Source: an uncultured Lachnospiraceae bacterium (GTDB taxonomy: Bacteria > Bacillota > Clostridia > Lachnospirales > Lachnospiraceae). Taken from it: a DNA stretch of 41,274 nucleotides. Each line of letters starts with the position of its first letter. Positions within the stretch are counted from its first letter, which is position 1. Under the pieces are notes generated by a model. The model did not search any database and had not been told where the DNA came from. It was given only the letters and a program-made list of their open reading frames with translations. The DNA lies in assembly GCA_934351925.1 (NCBI GenBank), contig CAKRJT010000026.1:1-41274 (forward strand). Reading direction: 5' to 3'. The position numbers and the translations under genes were made by a program. Below are positions 15,836-25,062 of the stretch, piece after piece.

Positions 15836-16201
15836 AAAAGTGCAAAGCTTGAAAGCTTCACTCTAAAACTGATTACTGTTGGCAATACTTGCGGGCATTG
15901 CCTGTAGTACGTGTGGGTATAAAATCAATAAAATACGGCTGTATGCCCTTTTTCACCCTGATTATGGGTGGCGCGTGGGCATACAAGCCGTATTTTTGCT
16001 TCCTATGCCCACGAATTGCCTTATTTTGAGCATTTTAAGGGCAGGAAAATGAAAAAGTGGTCTTTATACCCATGAGAGGTGGTAGCTTGGCAGCGGGAGT
16101 GGGGTGAGGAAAAATGAGAGGAATAAACCTATTGAGGGTAAGCGGGTTTTATGCTGAACCGCAATAAAAAAGGAGAAGCTGGTGATAAAATATATAATGG
16201 G
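15835..16201. repeat. Direct repeat 2 flanking the cas12a island
   Basis: About 367 bases matching 9940-10347 in the same orientation, lacking the GGCAATG expansion of copy 1. The outer stem is kept (TGGGTATAAA 15914-15923 with TTTATACCCA 16063-16072), as is the inner terminator-like hairpin. It begins inside what should be the last CRISPR repeat. The 236 bases from 16202 to the next promoter contain no gene that I can support. Confidence 0.85.
15932..15997 (+). terminator. Hairpin with T-run in direct repeat 2
   Basis: AATACGGC (15932-15939) plus GTATGCCC pair with GGGCATAC and GCCGTATT (15987-15994), followed by Ts. Equivalent to the hairpin at 10075 and well placed to end the CRISPR array transcript. 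Confidence 0.65.
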
Positions 16202-16437
16202 GCATAGAGGAAAATAAAACATACATATAATGGCAAAATATACTTTGCAGTATCTGCATATAGTAATATAATGAGTTAAGTGACAAAATATGTTTCATTT
16301 GTTGTTTAACCCATATAATTGATAATGGTAATTGTCATAAGTCACAATATCTTAACGACAGCTATCCTAAAGGATAATACAATAATGTTGGTTATCATAG
16401 GAAAATTTTCATAGATGTATTGATTGCTATAGCTGTA

Positions 16438-16465
16438 TTGAGGGTAAATTTATCACCCATATAAT
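16438..16465 (+). promoter_or_regulatory. Promoter of the choloylglycine hydrolase gene
   Basis: TTGAGG (16438-16443), 16 bases, TATAAT (16460-16465), 24 bases before the start codon, with AAGAGG as ribosome binding site. Confidence 0.5.
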
Positions 16466-16489
16466 TAATGAAGAAAAGAGGTACAGTCC

Positions 16490-17464
16490 ATGTGCACAGC
16501 AGCGACCTATAAGACAAAAGATTTTTACTTCGGAAGAACCTTAGACTACGAATTTTCATATGGGGATGATGTGACGGTTACTCCCCGCAATTATGTGTTT
16601 GATTTCAGGCATGAGGGAAAGCTTGATAGCCATTATGCCATAGTCGGCATGGCTCATGTTGCGGACGGATATCCGCTCTATTATGATGCGGTAAATGAGA
16701 AGGGGCTTGGAATGGCAGGTCTTAACTTTGTCGGGAATGCGAAGTATCAGGAGGTATCAGAGGGGCACGGGAATGTGGCTCAGTTTGAGTTTATTCCGTG
16801 GATACTCGCACAGTGCGGCAGCGTGGCGCAGGCGAGGGAGTACCTCGGAAGGATGAACCTTGTGGGGACAACCTTTAACGAGCATTTTCCGGCGGCACAG
16901 CTTCACTGGCTGATTGCAGATAAGGAGGAGGCAGTCACTGTTGAATGTACAGCTTCGGGGCTTCAGGTTTATGACAATCCGGTCGGAGTGCTCACGAACA
17001 ATCCGCCGTTTGAGCTGCAGATGTTCATGCTGAACAATTATATGGCGCTCTCGCCGGAGCAGCCGCAGAATACATTCTCTGACAAGGTGGAGCTTAAAAC
17101 CTACAGCAGGGGGATGGGAGCGCTGGGACTTCCCGGAGATTTATCGTCAGCGTCGAGATTTGCGAGGGTGGCATACACGAAGCTTAATTCCGTTTCGGGA
17201 GATGGCGAGGAGGAGAGTGTGAGCCAGTTTTTTCATATTCTCGGAAGTGTTGACCAGCAGAGAGGCTGCTGTAAGGTGGCTGAGGACAAGTATGAGATAA
17301 CGATATACACCTCATGCTGCAATGCGACGAAGGGCATCTATTATTACACGACCTACGACAATCACAGCATAAATGCCGTTGACCTGAATAGGGAGAAGCT
17401 TGATGGAAGAGAGCTTGTCAGATATCCTCTTGATGAGAAGATGAAGATAAATTATGTAAACTAA
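16490..17464 (+). CDS. Choloylglycine hydrolase family enzyme (bile salt hydrolase-like)
   Basis: 324 residues, the normal length for the Ntn-hydrolase family that cleaves the amide of conjugated bile salts or penicillin V. The protein starts MCTAATYKTKDFYFGRTLDYE: Cys2 becomes the N-terminal nucleophile after Met removal, and Arg16 and Asp19 fit the active-site pair. TNNPPF supplies the oxyanion asparagine and SSASRFARVAY the conserved arginine. A YSRGMGALGLPGD segment lies at the position of the bile salt hydrolase selectivity loop. There is no signal peptide, so it is cytoplasmic as usual. A gut habitat favours bile salts as substrate, but penicillin acylases share these residues, so specificity is open. 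It stands alone between the CRISPR island and a terminator. Confidence 0.9.
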   Translation: MCTAATYKTKDFYFGRTLDYEFSYGDDVTVTPRNYVFDFRHEGKLDSHYAIVGMAHVADGYPLYYDAVNEKGLGMAGLNFVGNAKYQEVSEGHGNVAQFEFIPWILAQCGSVAQAREYLGRMNLVGTTFNEHFPAAQLHWLIADKEEAVTVECTASGLQVYDNPVGVLTNNPPFELQMFMLNNYMALSPEQPQNTFSDKVELKTYSRGMGALGLPGDLSSASRFARVAYTKLNSVSGDGEEESVSQFFHILGSVDQQRGCCKVAEDKYEITIYTSCCNATKGIYYYTTYDNHSINAVDLNREKLDGRELVRYPLDEKMKINYVN

Positions 17465-17468
17465 TTTG

Positions 17469-17525
17469 GTAATAGGTAGTTGCATGCCGATATAGATGGA
17501 TGGTATGCGATTACCTATTATTTTT
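17469..17525 (+). terminator. Terminator after the choloylglycine hydrolase gene
   Basis: AATAGGTA (17471-17478) and GCATGCC pair with GGTATGC and TACCTATT (17512-17519), followed by a T-rich tail. Confidence 0.7.
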
Positions 17526-17583
17526 ACATAAAAGGGATTAGACTGAAATTTCTTTAAAAAAAATCTGTTTTGTAAATTAGTAC

Positions 17584-17612
17584 TACACATTCGGATGAAA
17601 AAGTAGTATAAT
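17584..17612 (+). promoter_or_regulatory. Likely promoter of the second chemoreceptor gene
   Basis: TATAAT at 17607-17612 with TACACA (17584-17589) 17 bases upstream; the -10 is perfect and the -35 is weak. Confidence 0.4.
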
Positions 17613-17669
17613 CAGATTATACTTGCAAAAGCATGAAATAATAAAAAAATACAAAAGGAGTGGACTATA

Positions 17670-19451
17670 GTGATGAAAAACTTAAGTGTACGTGTTAAGA
17701 TGATACTGCTTGCGGTAATTACCCTTGTAGGCACGCTTGCCATTGTATTGCTGGCAGAAACGCACATCTCAGAGATGGAGAAGGGCTCAGAGATGGTTCT
17801 TCGTGCGAGCATAGAATCGGACTATGATGAGAATATCAAGAACCAGGTTGACAGTGCGATTTCTCTTCTGAATGAGGTATACGAGGGCTATGAGAGGGGA
17901 GAGTATTCTCTTGATAAGGCAAAGGAGATGGGTGCGAGCCTTCTTCGTGATCTAAGATATGGTGACGGCGGTTATTTCTGGGCAGATACCTATGAGGGTG
18001 TTAATGTGGTTCTTCTTGGAAATACAACTGAAGGCACTAACCGTATGGAGGCCAAGGATACCAACGGTAATTCATATATAAAGGACATTATAAGTGCCGG
18101 AAGGAATCCGGATGGAGGATATGTTGACTATATGTTCCCTAAGGCAGGTGAGACGGAATCATCTCCTAAGAGAGCATACAGTAAATCCTTTGAGCCGTTT
18201 GAGTGGGTAATCGGAACAGGTAATTATATTGATTATATTAATACCACAGTAGCTGATGAGACACAGGCCGTGAAGGCAAATGCAAGGTCTGCGATGAACA
18301 GGATTGCAGGCATGGGCGGAGCACTTGTGGTGGTTGTCCTTGCAGTCTGCATATATATGGCTGTAGAGCTAAGCAGATCATTTAGGCATACACTTGGATA
18401 TATAGGGAATATCACAAGGGGTGATTTTACACAGGAGCTTCCTAAGCAGCTTCAGAACAGAAGGGATGATTTCGGAATACTAAGTGAGAACCTTGAGAAT
18501 ATGAAGAAGCAGGTCAGCGTTCTTATACAGGAGGTGAAGGAACAGAGCAATACCATCGGCGAGGTTGTGGATACTGTTAAGACGAATGTATTATCCCTCA
18601 CCGGAAATATTGAGGATGTATCAGCTACGACACAGGAACTTGCGGCAGGCATGGAGGAGACAGCAGCTTCATCGGATACAGTCAAGAGCATGGCTAACGA
18701 GATTGAGGAGGCAGCAAAGAATATTGCAACACGTTCACAGGAAGGAGCACAGCAGGCGGCAGACATTCACGAACGCGCTTCCGAGGCACAGACTACTGCG
18801 AGAAAGCAGCGTGAGCATGTCGCAGAGGTACACAGAAGTATAAGGGCGAGCCTTACAAAGGCACTTGAGGATGCCGGAGTTGTTAAGCAGATAGAGGTGC
18901 TGTCATCCTCTATCATGGAGATTACAAGCCAGACCAATCTTCTTGCACTTAACGCTTCAATAGAAGCTGCGCGTGCAGGCGATGCGGGCAGGGGCTTTGC
19001 GGTTGTAGCTACAGAGATTGGTGGTCTTGCAGAACAGTCAAAGGAGGCTGTTGTTAAGATTCAGCAGGTTACCGAGGCGGTTACGGCTTCGGTTGAGAGA
19101 CTTTCGGAGGATGCCGGCCAGCTCCTTGAGTTTGTAGGCGGTGATGTTGTTGCAAGCTATGATATGTTTGATAAGGTTGTGGATGCATACAATCAGGATG
19201 CCAAGTATATCGATATGCTTATCGGGGATTTCAGTGCTACATCGGAGGAGCTTTTAGCCTCTATCGATGGTGTGCTTTCCTCAATGGACGGGATTGCCAC
19301 GGCGACCAACGAAGGTGCTAAGGGCACAACAGATATTGCACAGAAGACGATTGATGTCAAGGCTGAGGCTGATCAGGTTACTGCTGAGGTGGAAAGATGT
19401 GACGAGACAGCGAAGAAGCTCATGGAGGAGATTGGGGTATTTAAAATTTAA
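17670..19451 (+). CDS. Methyl-accepting chemotaxis protein with sCache_2-type sensor
   Basis: 593 residues. A first membrane helix (about 8-29), an extracellular single Cache domain (about 35-195) with the typical YFWADTYEGVNVVLLG, DTNGNSYIKDII and FEWVIGTGNYIDYI stretches, a second helix (about 212-232), HAMP, then the cytoplasmic signalling coiled coil with the tip SQTNLLALNASIEAARAGDA. Cache domains of this kind bind small organic acids or amino acids; the ligand here is not known. The start may be GTG 17670 (9 bases after AAAAGGAG) or ATG 17673; the protein differs by one residue. A strong terminator follows. Confidence 0.93.
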   Translation: MMKNLSVRVKMILLAVITLVGTLAIVLLAETHISEMEKGSEMVLRASIESDYDENIKNQVDSAISLLNEVYEGYERGEYSLDKAKEMGASLLRDLRYGDGGYFWADTYEGVNVVLLGNTTEGTNRMEAKDTNGNSYIKDIISAGRNPDGGYVDYMFPKAGETESSPKRAYSKSFEPFEWVIGTGNYIDYINTTVADETQAVKANARSAMNRIAGMGGALVVVVLAVCIYMAVELSRSFRHTLGYIGNITRGDFTQELPKQLQNRRDDFGILSENLENMKKQVSVLIQEVKEQSNTIGEVVDTVKTNVLSLTGNIEDVSATTQELAAGMEETAASSDTVKSMANEIEEAAKNIATRSQEGAQQAADIHERASEAQTTARKQREHVAEVHRSIRASLTKALEDAGVVKQIEVLSSSIMEITSQTNLLALNASIEAARAGDAGRGFAVVATEIGGLAEQSKEAVVKIQQVTEAVTASVERLSEDAGQLLEFVGGDVVASYDMFDKVVDAYNQDAKYIDMLIGDFSATSEELLASIDGVLSSMDGIATATNEGAKGTTDIAQKTIDVKAEADQVTAEVERCDETAKKLMEEIGVFKI

Positions 19452-19543
19452 CTGACTGCGCCCAAAGCAAGGCTTAAGAAAATAAGCATAAAAACAAAAT
19501 GTTTTGAATGTAGAAAATAAGAAAGCTTAACAATCTTAACAAT

Positions 19544-19599
19544 AAGGAAAGTATCCGTGAAAAATGCCTGTTCATTGTTCATGGATACTTTCCTTTTTT
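19544..19599 (+). terminator. Terminator after the second chemoreceptor gene
   Basis: AAGGAAAGTATCCGTGAA (19544-19561) pairs with TTCATGGATACTTTCCTT (19578-19595), then a T-run; one G-T pair, loop of 16. Confidence 0.85.
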
Positions 19600-19655
19600 G
19601 ATTAAATCAGTGTCCGGACATTGGAATACAACTAGCGCGGATGCATAAAAAATTA

Positions 19656-19683
19656 TTGACAAAATGCACGATAGTTCTATAAT
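19656..19683 (+). promoter_or_regulatory. Promoter of the first MATE gene
   Basis: TTGACA (19656-19661), 16 bases, TATAAT (19678-19683). It leaves a leader of about 110 bases that contains small hairpins but no riboswitch I can name. Confidence 0.7.
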
Positions 19684-19798
19684 CATGTCGTTGAGGTCAA
19701 AAATTCTCATACGGGCAGGTTCGCATCGGATTTCCGACTTTTGGGCATGGAATCATAATAATACTGTAATGCTTGGTTATGAAACGGAAAGGATTTTT

Positions 19799-21190
19799 AT
19801 GGGAAATAATAGTAAAAGATATGAGATAGATATGTGCAACGGCACTTTGCTTGATAAGCTGATATCGTTTTCACTTCCGCTCATGCTGTCAGGAATATTA
19901 CAGCTTATGTTCAATGCGGTCGATATAATTGTGGTTGGAAAATTTACCGGAAGCCAGGCACTTGCCGCTGTGGGTTCCACAACCTCCTTGATTAACTTAT
20001 TTATCAACCTGTTTATAGGTATATCACTTGGGGCTAATGTAATTGCAGCCCGTTTTTATGCCGCAGGGCGCGATAAGGAGATGTCTGATACAGTGCACAG
20101 TGCGATGGCACTGGCACTCATAAGCGGAGTGGTCATGGTGTTCGTCGGGCTTATATTTGCAAGAGGTGCGCTGGAGCTGATGGATACACCCGATGATGTC
20201 ATAGACCAGTCAACACTTTATATGAGAATATATTTTGTGGGAATGCCTTTTTTCATGATGTATAACTATGGAGCTTCCATATTGAGAGCCGTGGGCGATA
20301 CGAAAAGACCTCTTTTCTTTCTGGTCATAGCGGGAGTTGTAAATGCTGGTCTTAATATCTTCCTTGTAACAGTATTTCATCTTGGCGTGGCAGGAGTTGC
20401 CATCGCGACGGTGGTATCGCAGATAATCTCGTGTGTTCTTGTGCTTATCTGTCTATACAGGACGGACAGCAGTTATCAGCTCAGGTTCTCCAAGCTTAAG
20501 CTGAGATGGGTGTATATTAAGCAGATCTGTCAGGTGGGCATACCTGCGGGAATACAGAGCATGGTAATCAATTTTTCCAACGTGCTTTTGCAGTCATCGG
20601 TAAATTCGTTCGGCTCAATAGCAATGGCGGGGTACACTGCGGCTAATAATATATTCGGTTTTCTGTTTGCATCGGTCAATTCCGTTACACAGGCATGCAT
20701 GAGCTTCACAAGCCAGAATTTCGGTGTCGGAAATTATAAGAGGATGACAAGGGTTCTGTTAGAGTGCATTGGTCTGTCAATGACGGTAGCACTCACATTA
20801 GGCTGCAGCGCTTATTTTTTCGGAAATAAGTTTTTGTGGATATATACGGATGAGGCTGAGGTTGTTAAGGCAGGTATGGAGGTTCTGAGATTTACGACCA
20901 TAACATATTTTCTGTGCGGCATAATGGATCTTTTTCCCGGGGCGCTCCGTGGCATGGGATACTCTACTGTTCCTATGCTTCTTTCGGTTGTCGGAACGGT
21001 CGGAACAAGGCTGGTATGGATATATGGGGTATTTCCGTTTCACCGCTCAATTGACATACTGTTCATATCCTACCCGGCATCATGGTTTGTTACCATCGTT
21101 TTTCAGGTCGTGTGCTATATTATTGTCAGGAAGAAGCTTGGCATTGCTGTCCGGAAAAGAGCTGTGCGGAAACAGGCAAATAATCGGTAA
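19799..21190 (+). CDS. MATE family efflux transporter
   Basis: 463 residues with about twelve membrane helices. The opening LISFSLPLMLSGILQLMFNAVDIIVVGKFTGSQALAAVG is the standard start of DinF/NorM-related MATE exporters, with the internal repeat near residue 240-270 (VGIPAGIQSMVINFSNVLLQ). Such proteins expel cationic drugs or metabolites using Na+ or H+ gradients. Substrate unknown. The start at 19799 follows GGAAAGGA; the open frame extends back to the promoter but that part is leader. Neighbours are chemoreceptors; a functional link is not evident. Confidence 0.9.
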   Translation: MGNNSKRYEIDMCNGTLLDKLISFSLPLMLSGILQLMFNAVDIIVVGKFTGSQALAAVGSTTSLINLFINLFIGISLGANVIAARFYAAGRDKEMSDTVHSAMALALISGVVMVFVGLIFARGALELMDTPDDVIDQSTLYMRIYFVGMPFFMMYNYGASILRAVGDTKRPLFFLVIAGVVNAGLNIFLVTVFHLGVAGVAIATVVSQIISCVLVLICLYRTDSSYQLRFSKLKLRWVYIKQICQVGIPAGIQSMVINFSNVLLQSSVNSFGSIAMAGYTAANNIFGFLFASVNSVTQACMSFTSQNFGVGNYKRMTRVLLECIGLSMTVALTLGCSAYFFGNKFLWIYTDEAEVVKAGMEVLRFTTITYFLCGIMDLFPGALRGMGYSTVPMLLSVVGTVGTRLVWIYGVFPFHRSIDILFISYPASWFVTIVFQVVCYIIVRKKLGIAVRKRAVRKQANNR

Positions 21191-21310
21191 AAAAATGAGA
21201 CAGATTTATAAAAGTTATGGAAATGGGATGAAGTTTGAATTATAATCTACATTGTAACGAAAGTACTATAAAAATAAGATACTATAAAATACAACATGGG
21301 AGGGTTTGCG

Positions 21311-22801
21311 ATGGAAGTTAAGAAGTACAGGTATAATGACATGACAGAGAGATATAGAAGGATGAACAGGTTCTATATTATTGCAACAGTAGTTCTTGGC
21401 GGCTCATTTATTGTATATCTGTGGCTTAAGATGGTTATGAGCAGTATTTCAGCCATGACTGTATATGGTAATACCGTGGTGATGGCAGCATTTACAATTG
21501 CTAATACGGTTATTTACATGCGTAACAGGGCAACGAAGCAGCTTAAGATAATTGCAACTTATGAAGTAGGGATTGAGTTCCTTCTGGTAGGTGTACAGTC
21601 GGATGCGCGCTTTATAAGCTATGCGGTTATTGCAATATTTTTGCTTCAGATTCCGTATTTTGATAAGAAGGGACTTACAAAGACGGCAGTTGGAATGGCA
21701 GTTCTGTATGCCATCGTGACTGCGGTACATATAAAAAAAGGCGTATTTGTCATGAATGTCAGCGGCTTTTGTGAAATCATATTAACTGTATTTATCGGTA
21801 TAGCCATTCTCAATGTCGGGAAGATAATAATTGCTTTTAATGATGATGCCATGGGAGCCACGAAGGAGGAGCAGAACAATCTTCAGGTTTTTTTAAACAA
21901 GGTTATGGACATATCAAAGAGTGTCAATGCAGATACAGCTAAGAGTACCGAGCTTATGGATGAGCTTTTAGAAAGCACACAGAGCGTCGCCGGCAGCATG
22001 AAGGACATCACTGCCGCAACGAATAATACTGCCGCAAGCATTCAGGAGCAGAACAACATGACATCCATCATCAATGCCGCAATAACACAGACGGGCAGAA
22101 CCTCTGAGGAGATGGTGAAGCTTGCAGAGGATTCCAATAAGAGCGTGAAGATGAACATGGAGCTTATGGAGGAGCTTAAGACACAGTCGGCTGATATTGC
22201 CATTACCAACGAGACGGTCAGCGAGGCTATGCGTAAGCTTCAGGAGAGAACGGAAGAGGTGGGAAAGATTGCGGGAATGATTCTTAGCATATCGGGGCAG
22301 ACCAACCTTCTTGCACTCAATGCATCTATTGAGAGCGCCCGTGCCGGGGATGCCGGAAGGGGCTTTGCAGTTGTAGCAGAGCAGATAAGACAGTTGGCGG
22401 AGCAGACCAAAAAATCGACCGAGGACATTACAAGAATTGCCAATGAGCTGAGCGCTGATGCCAATGAGGTCGCTGAATCGGTTAAGGGAACGATAGCAGC
22501 GGCAGGCGTGCAGAGCGGGAAGATTGAGACAGCAAGTGAATCATTTAAGAGTCTTAATGAGAATATGGAGAAGCTTATAGGTCATGTCGATGATGTCAAC
22601 AAGCAGGTGAACGGGCTTTCTGAGTCTAACAATAAGATTGTCGAGAATATATCCCAGTTGTCGGCTGTTACCGAGGAGGTTACGGTGAGTGCTGAACAGG
22701 TATATGAGCAGAGCCAGAAGAATCTTGAATTTGTACAGCAGGTTAAGGCTGCTGTAAATCATATAAAAAATACATCAGATGAAGCGGAAGAATTAATGTA
22801 A
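21311..22801 (+). CDS. Chemoreceptor-type protein with multi-helix membrane sensor, no HAMP
   Basis: 496 residues. The N-terminal 175 residues hold about six hydrophobic helices with almost no extracellular loops, then the chain goes directly into a cytoplasmic methyl-accepting coiled coil with the tip GQTNLLALNASIESARAGDA. There is no Cache domain and no recognisable HAMP, so it would sense something in the membrane, or an internal cue. GGGAGGG precedes ATG 21311. The MATE gene at 22837 begins 35 bases after the stop and may be co-transcribed. Its architecture resembles the minus-strand receptor at 25504. Confidence 0.88.
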   Translation: MEVKKYRYNDMTERYRRMNRFYIIATVVLGGSFIVYLWLKMVMSSISAMTVYGNTVVMAAFTIANTVIYMRNRATKQLKIIATYEVGIEFLLVGVQSDARFISYAVIAIFLLQIPYFDKKGLTKTAVGMAVLYAIVTAVHIKKGVFVMNVSGFCEIILTVFIGIAILNVGKIIIAFNDDAMGATKEEQNNLQVFLNKVMDISKSVNADTAKSTELMDELLESTQSVAGSMKDITAATNNTAASIQEQNNMTSIINAAITQTGRTSEEMVKLAEDSNKSVKMNMELMEELKTQSADIAITNETVSEAMRKLQERTEEVGKIAGMILSISGQTNLLALNASIESARAGDAGRGFAVVAEQIRQLAEQTKKSTEDITRIANELSADANEVAESVKGTIAAAGVQSGKIETASESFKSLNENMEKLIGHVDDVNKQVNGLSESNNKIVENISQLSAVTEEVTVSAEQVYEQSQKNLEFVQQVKAAVNHIKNTSDEAEELM

Positions 22802-22836
22802 AAGGGTATTTATTGTAAATTAAGGAGATTTTTGAG

Positions 22837-24198
22837 ATGACGAAGGATATGACACAGGGAAATCCAATGAAGCTGATTGTGGGTTTTGCTCTGCCACTTC
22901 TTTTTGGATTTTTATTTCAGCAGTTTTATAATCTGGTGGACACGGTTATTGTGGGGCGCTTTTTGGGCGTTGATGAGCTTGCCGGTGTAGGTGCTACGGG
23001 TTCAGTCAATTTCCTTGTTATCGGCTTCTGCATGGGCGTGTGCAATGGCTTTTCGATTCCGGTCGCACATAAATTCGGCGCAGGTGACTATAAGGGAATG
23101 AGAAAGTATGTGGCCAACTGTGCATGGCTTGGAATAGCTTTTTCGGTGGTTCTTACATTAGTGACCGTATTGCTGTGCAGACAGATATTGGAGCTTATGA
23201 GGACACCTGATGATATAATTGATTTTTCATATCAGTATATTGTGATTATATTTGCAGCAATACCGTTCACGTTCCTGTACAATATTGTGTCCGGAGTTAT
23301 AAGAGCGCTTGGCGACAGCAGGACACCGGTCATATTTCTTGTCATTTCTTCTATTGTCAATATAGGACTTGACCTGTTCTTTATAATTGTACTGAAGCTG
23401 GGTGTTGCCGGAGCTGCGTGGGCAACCGCGATAGCGCAGGTAGTGGCAGGTGTGGGCTGTCTGTGGTACATGATAAAGAAGTTCGATATACTCCATATCC
23501 GGAAGGATGAGTGGGCTGTCAATGCCCACATGATGGGTTCGCTCTGCGCGATGGGTGTGCCGATGGGACTTCAGTATTCTATAACAGCGATAGGAAGCGT
23601 TATATTGCAGACGGCAACGAATACTCTTGGTTCATCAGCGGTTGCGGCGGTTACGGCAGCCGGAAAGGTGTGTAATTTCCTTGCATGCCCTTATGATGCG
23701 ATGGGGTCAACGATGGCAACCTACGGAGGACAGAATGTCGGTGCAGGAAAGCTTGACCGTCTTGATAAGGGACTTGCCTCATGTGTGCTGTTAGGTGCGG
23801 TATATGCTGTTATAGCGGTACTGATTGCAGTATTCGGCGGCGGTCTTCTGGCACAGCTCTTTGTCGATGGCAGCGAACAGGAGATAATACATCAGGTAAG
23901 ACAGTTCCTTATATGGAATACGGCGTTCTATTTTCCGCTTGCGCTTGTAAACATTGTGAGATTCCTTATTCAGGGAATGGGCTTCGCTTCGTTTGCGATA
24001 TTGGCGGGGGTGCTTGAGATGGTTGCAAGGTCGCTTGCAGGCTTCGTTCTTGTCCCTATGATAGGCTTTACCGGGGTGTGCCTCGGAAGCCCGATTGCCT
24101 GGATATTCGCGGATGCATTCCTTATACCGGCATATTTCCATGTGAAAAAAGTATTAAAAAATAGAAGAACACAATATTATTCAACAGATAATTTATAG
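22837..24198 (+). CDS. MATE family efflux transporter (second)
   Basis: 453 residues, about twelve membrane helices. The N-terminus (KDMTQGNPMKLIVGFALPLL, then FQQFYNLVDTVIVGRFLGVDELAGVGAT) and the second half (MGVPMGLQYSITAIGSVILQ) are typical of the MATE/DinF branch common in Clostridia. It is related to but clearly distinct from the MATE at 19799, so these are not a recent duplication. AAGGAGA lies about 8 bases before the ATG. Likely read with the chemoreceptor gene upstream. Substrate unknown. Confidence 0.9.
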   Translation: MTKDMTQGNPMKLIVGFALPLLFGFLFQQFYNLVDTVIVGRFLGVDELAGVGATGSVNFLVIGFCMGVCNGFSIPVAHKFGAGDYKGMRKYVANCAWLGIAFSVVLTLVTVLLCRQILELMRTPDDIIDFSYQYIVIIFAAIPFTFLYNIVSGVIRALGDSRTPVIFLVISSIVNIGLDLFFIIVLKLGVAGAAWATAIAQVVAGVGCLWYMIKKFDILHIRKDEWAVNAHMMGSLCAMGVPMGLQYSITAIGSVILQTATNTLGSSAVAAVTAAGKVCNFLACPYDAMGSTMATYGGQNVGAGKLDRLDKGLASCVLLGAVYAVIAVLIAVFGGGLLAQLFVDGSEQEIIHQVRQFLIWNTAFYFPLALVNIVRFLIQGMGFASFAILAGVLEMVARSLAGFVLVPMIGFTGVCLGSPIAWIFADAFLIPAYFHVKKVLKNRRTQYYSTDNL

Positions 24199-24261
24199 TG
24201 GGAAGGTGGAAATGCCGGTACAGGAACATATAGTTAATTTAGCCTAATTATAAGTAAATAG

Positions 24262-24290
24262 TTGCCATGTTTTTGTATAAATGGGATAAT
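24262..24290 (+). promoter_or_regulatory. Promoter of the orphan membrane protein gene
   Basis: TTGCCA (24262-24267), 17 bases, GATAAT (24285-24290), 36 bases before the chosen ATG. Confidence 0.5.
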
Positions 24291-24325
24291 AACAGCCATG
24301 CGATTATTTTGAAAGAGGCATGGCT

Positions 24326-24970
24326 ATGAACGACTTAGTTGAACAGTACAATTTAGAATTGAGATATCAGGAGAAAAAATCCAATGTGCGTACACTCAGA
24401 AGCTTTCTATGGTTTTTTATAGCCATGGTTGTAATCTGGGTGCTTACGGCAGTGGATTTTTTTGTTATAGATACAGGAATGGTAACGATTGCATTTTCTA
24501 TTGCTGCTGTGCTTATGCTCGTTCCGCTTATGGTATTTTTAAAAGGAAATCTTGAAGCAGCCTGGGTTAAATATATGCTCTTAGCTGTATTATGTTTTAT
24601 GGTGGGGGTTATAAACGGAATACTGTCATATCATGCGGTATTTTTATTTGTTCTGCCGCTTATATTTGCTATCCAGTACAGAAAAAAAGCTCCGTTATGG
24701 TATGTATACATAGTAAACTGCATCACCATGGCGGGAAGCATCGTGTATTCCTTTTATAAAGGTATATGTGACATCAATCTTCTGGTGGAGGGCAATCATT
24801 CGATGGACTGGTATATGTCGCATTATGACGGAGCGGCATTTAATGTGTCACTCAATGCTAATCCCCTTTTTGTCATGCTGGTATTTGCTGTATTGCCGCG
24901 ATGTAAGAACATGTACATTGACAAGGCAAGGTGTAAACAGAGTGGGGATGAGATATCAAGACGTGAATAG
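24326..24970 (+). CDS. Orphan multi-helix membrane protein, sensor-like
   Basis: 214 residues: a short soluble N-terminus (MNDLVEQYNLELRYQEKKS), about five to six hydrophobic helices, and a short charged tail (DKARCKQSGDEISRRE). The layout looks like the membrane input module seen at the front of many clostridial GGDEF, phosphatase or chemoreceptor proteins, but no output domain follows; a stop occurs right after the last helix. It may be a truncated signalling protein or a stand-alone subunit. The start at 24326 is preferred over ATG 24320 because GAAAGAGG is 7 bases upstream of it. I cannot assign a function. Confidence 0.6.
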   Translation: MNDLVEQYNLELRYQEKKSNVRTLRSFLWFFIAMVVIWVLTAVDFFVIDTGMVTIAFSIAAVLMLVPLMVFLKGNLEAAWVKYMLLAVLCFMVGVINGILSYHAVFLFVLPLIFAIQYRKKAPLWYVYIVNCITMAGSIVYSFYKGICDINLLVEGNHSMDWYMSHYDGAAFNVSLNANPLFVMLVFAVLPRCKNMYIDKARCKQSGDEISRRE

Positions 24971-24992
24971 AAGTAATTTATCTTTTTTTTAT

Positions 24993-25021
24993 TTGTATTT
25001 TGTCTCATGTTTTCATATAAT
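24993..25021 (+). promoter_or_regulatory. Promoter of the MarR-type regulator
   Basis: TTGTAT (24993-24998), 17 bases, TATAAT (25016-25021); 41 bases before the start. Confidence 0.6.
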
Positions 25022-25062
25022 GTAACTGATATGACATTAATATGAAGATGGAGGTATTGCCA

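Noticed and set aside
19656..19798. Extended start of the first MATE gene and a possible riboswitch in its leader
   Set aside because: The extension begins at the promoter itself; the leader has small hairpins but no recognisable aptamer.
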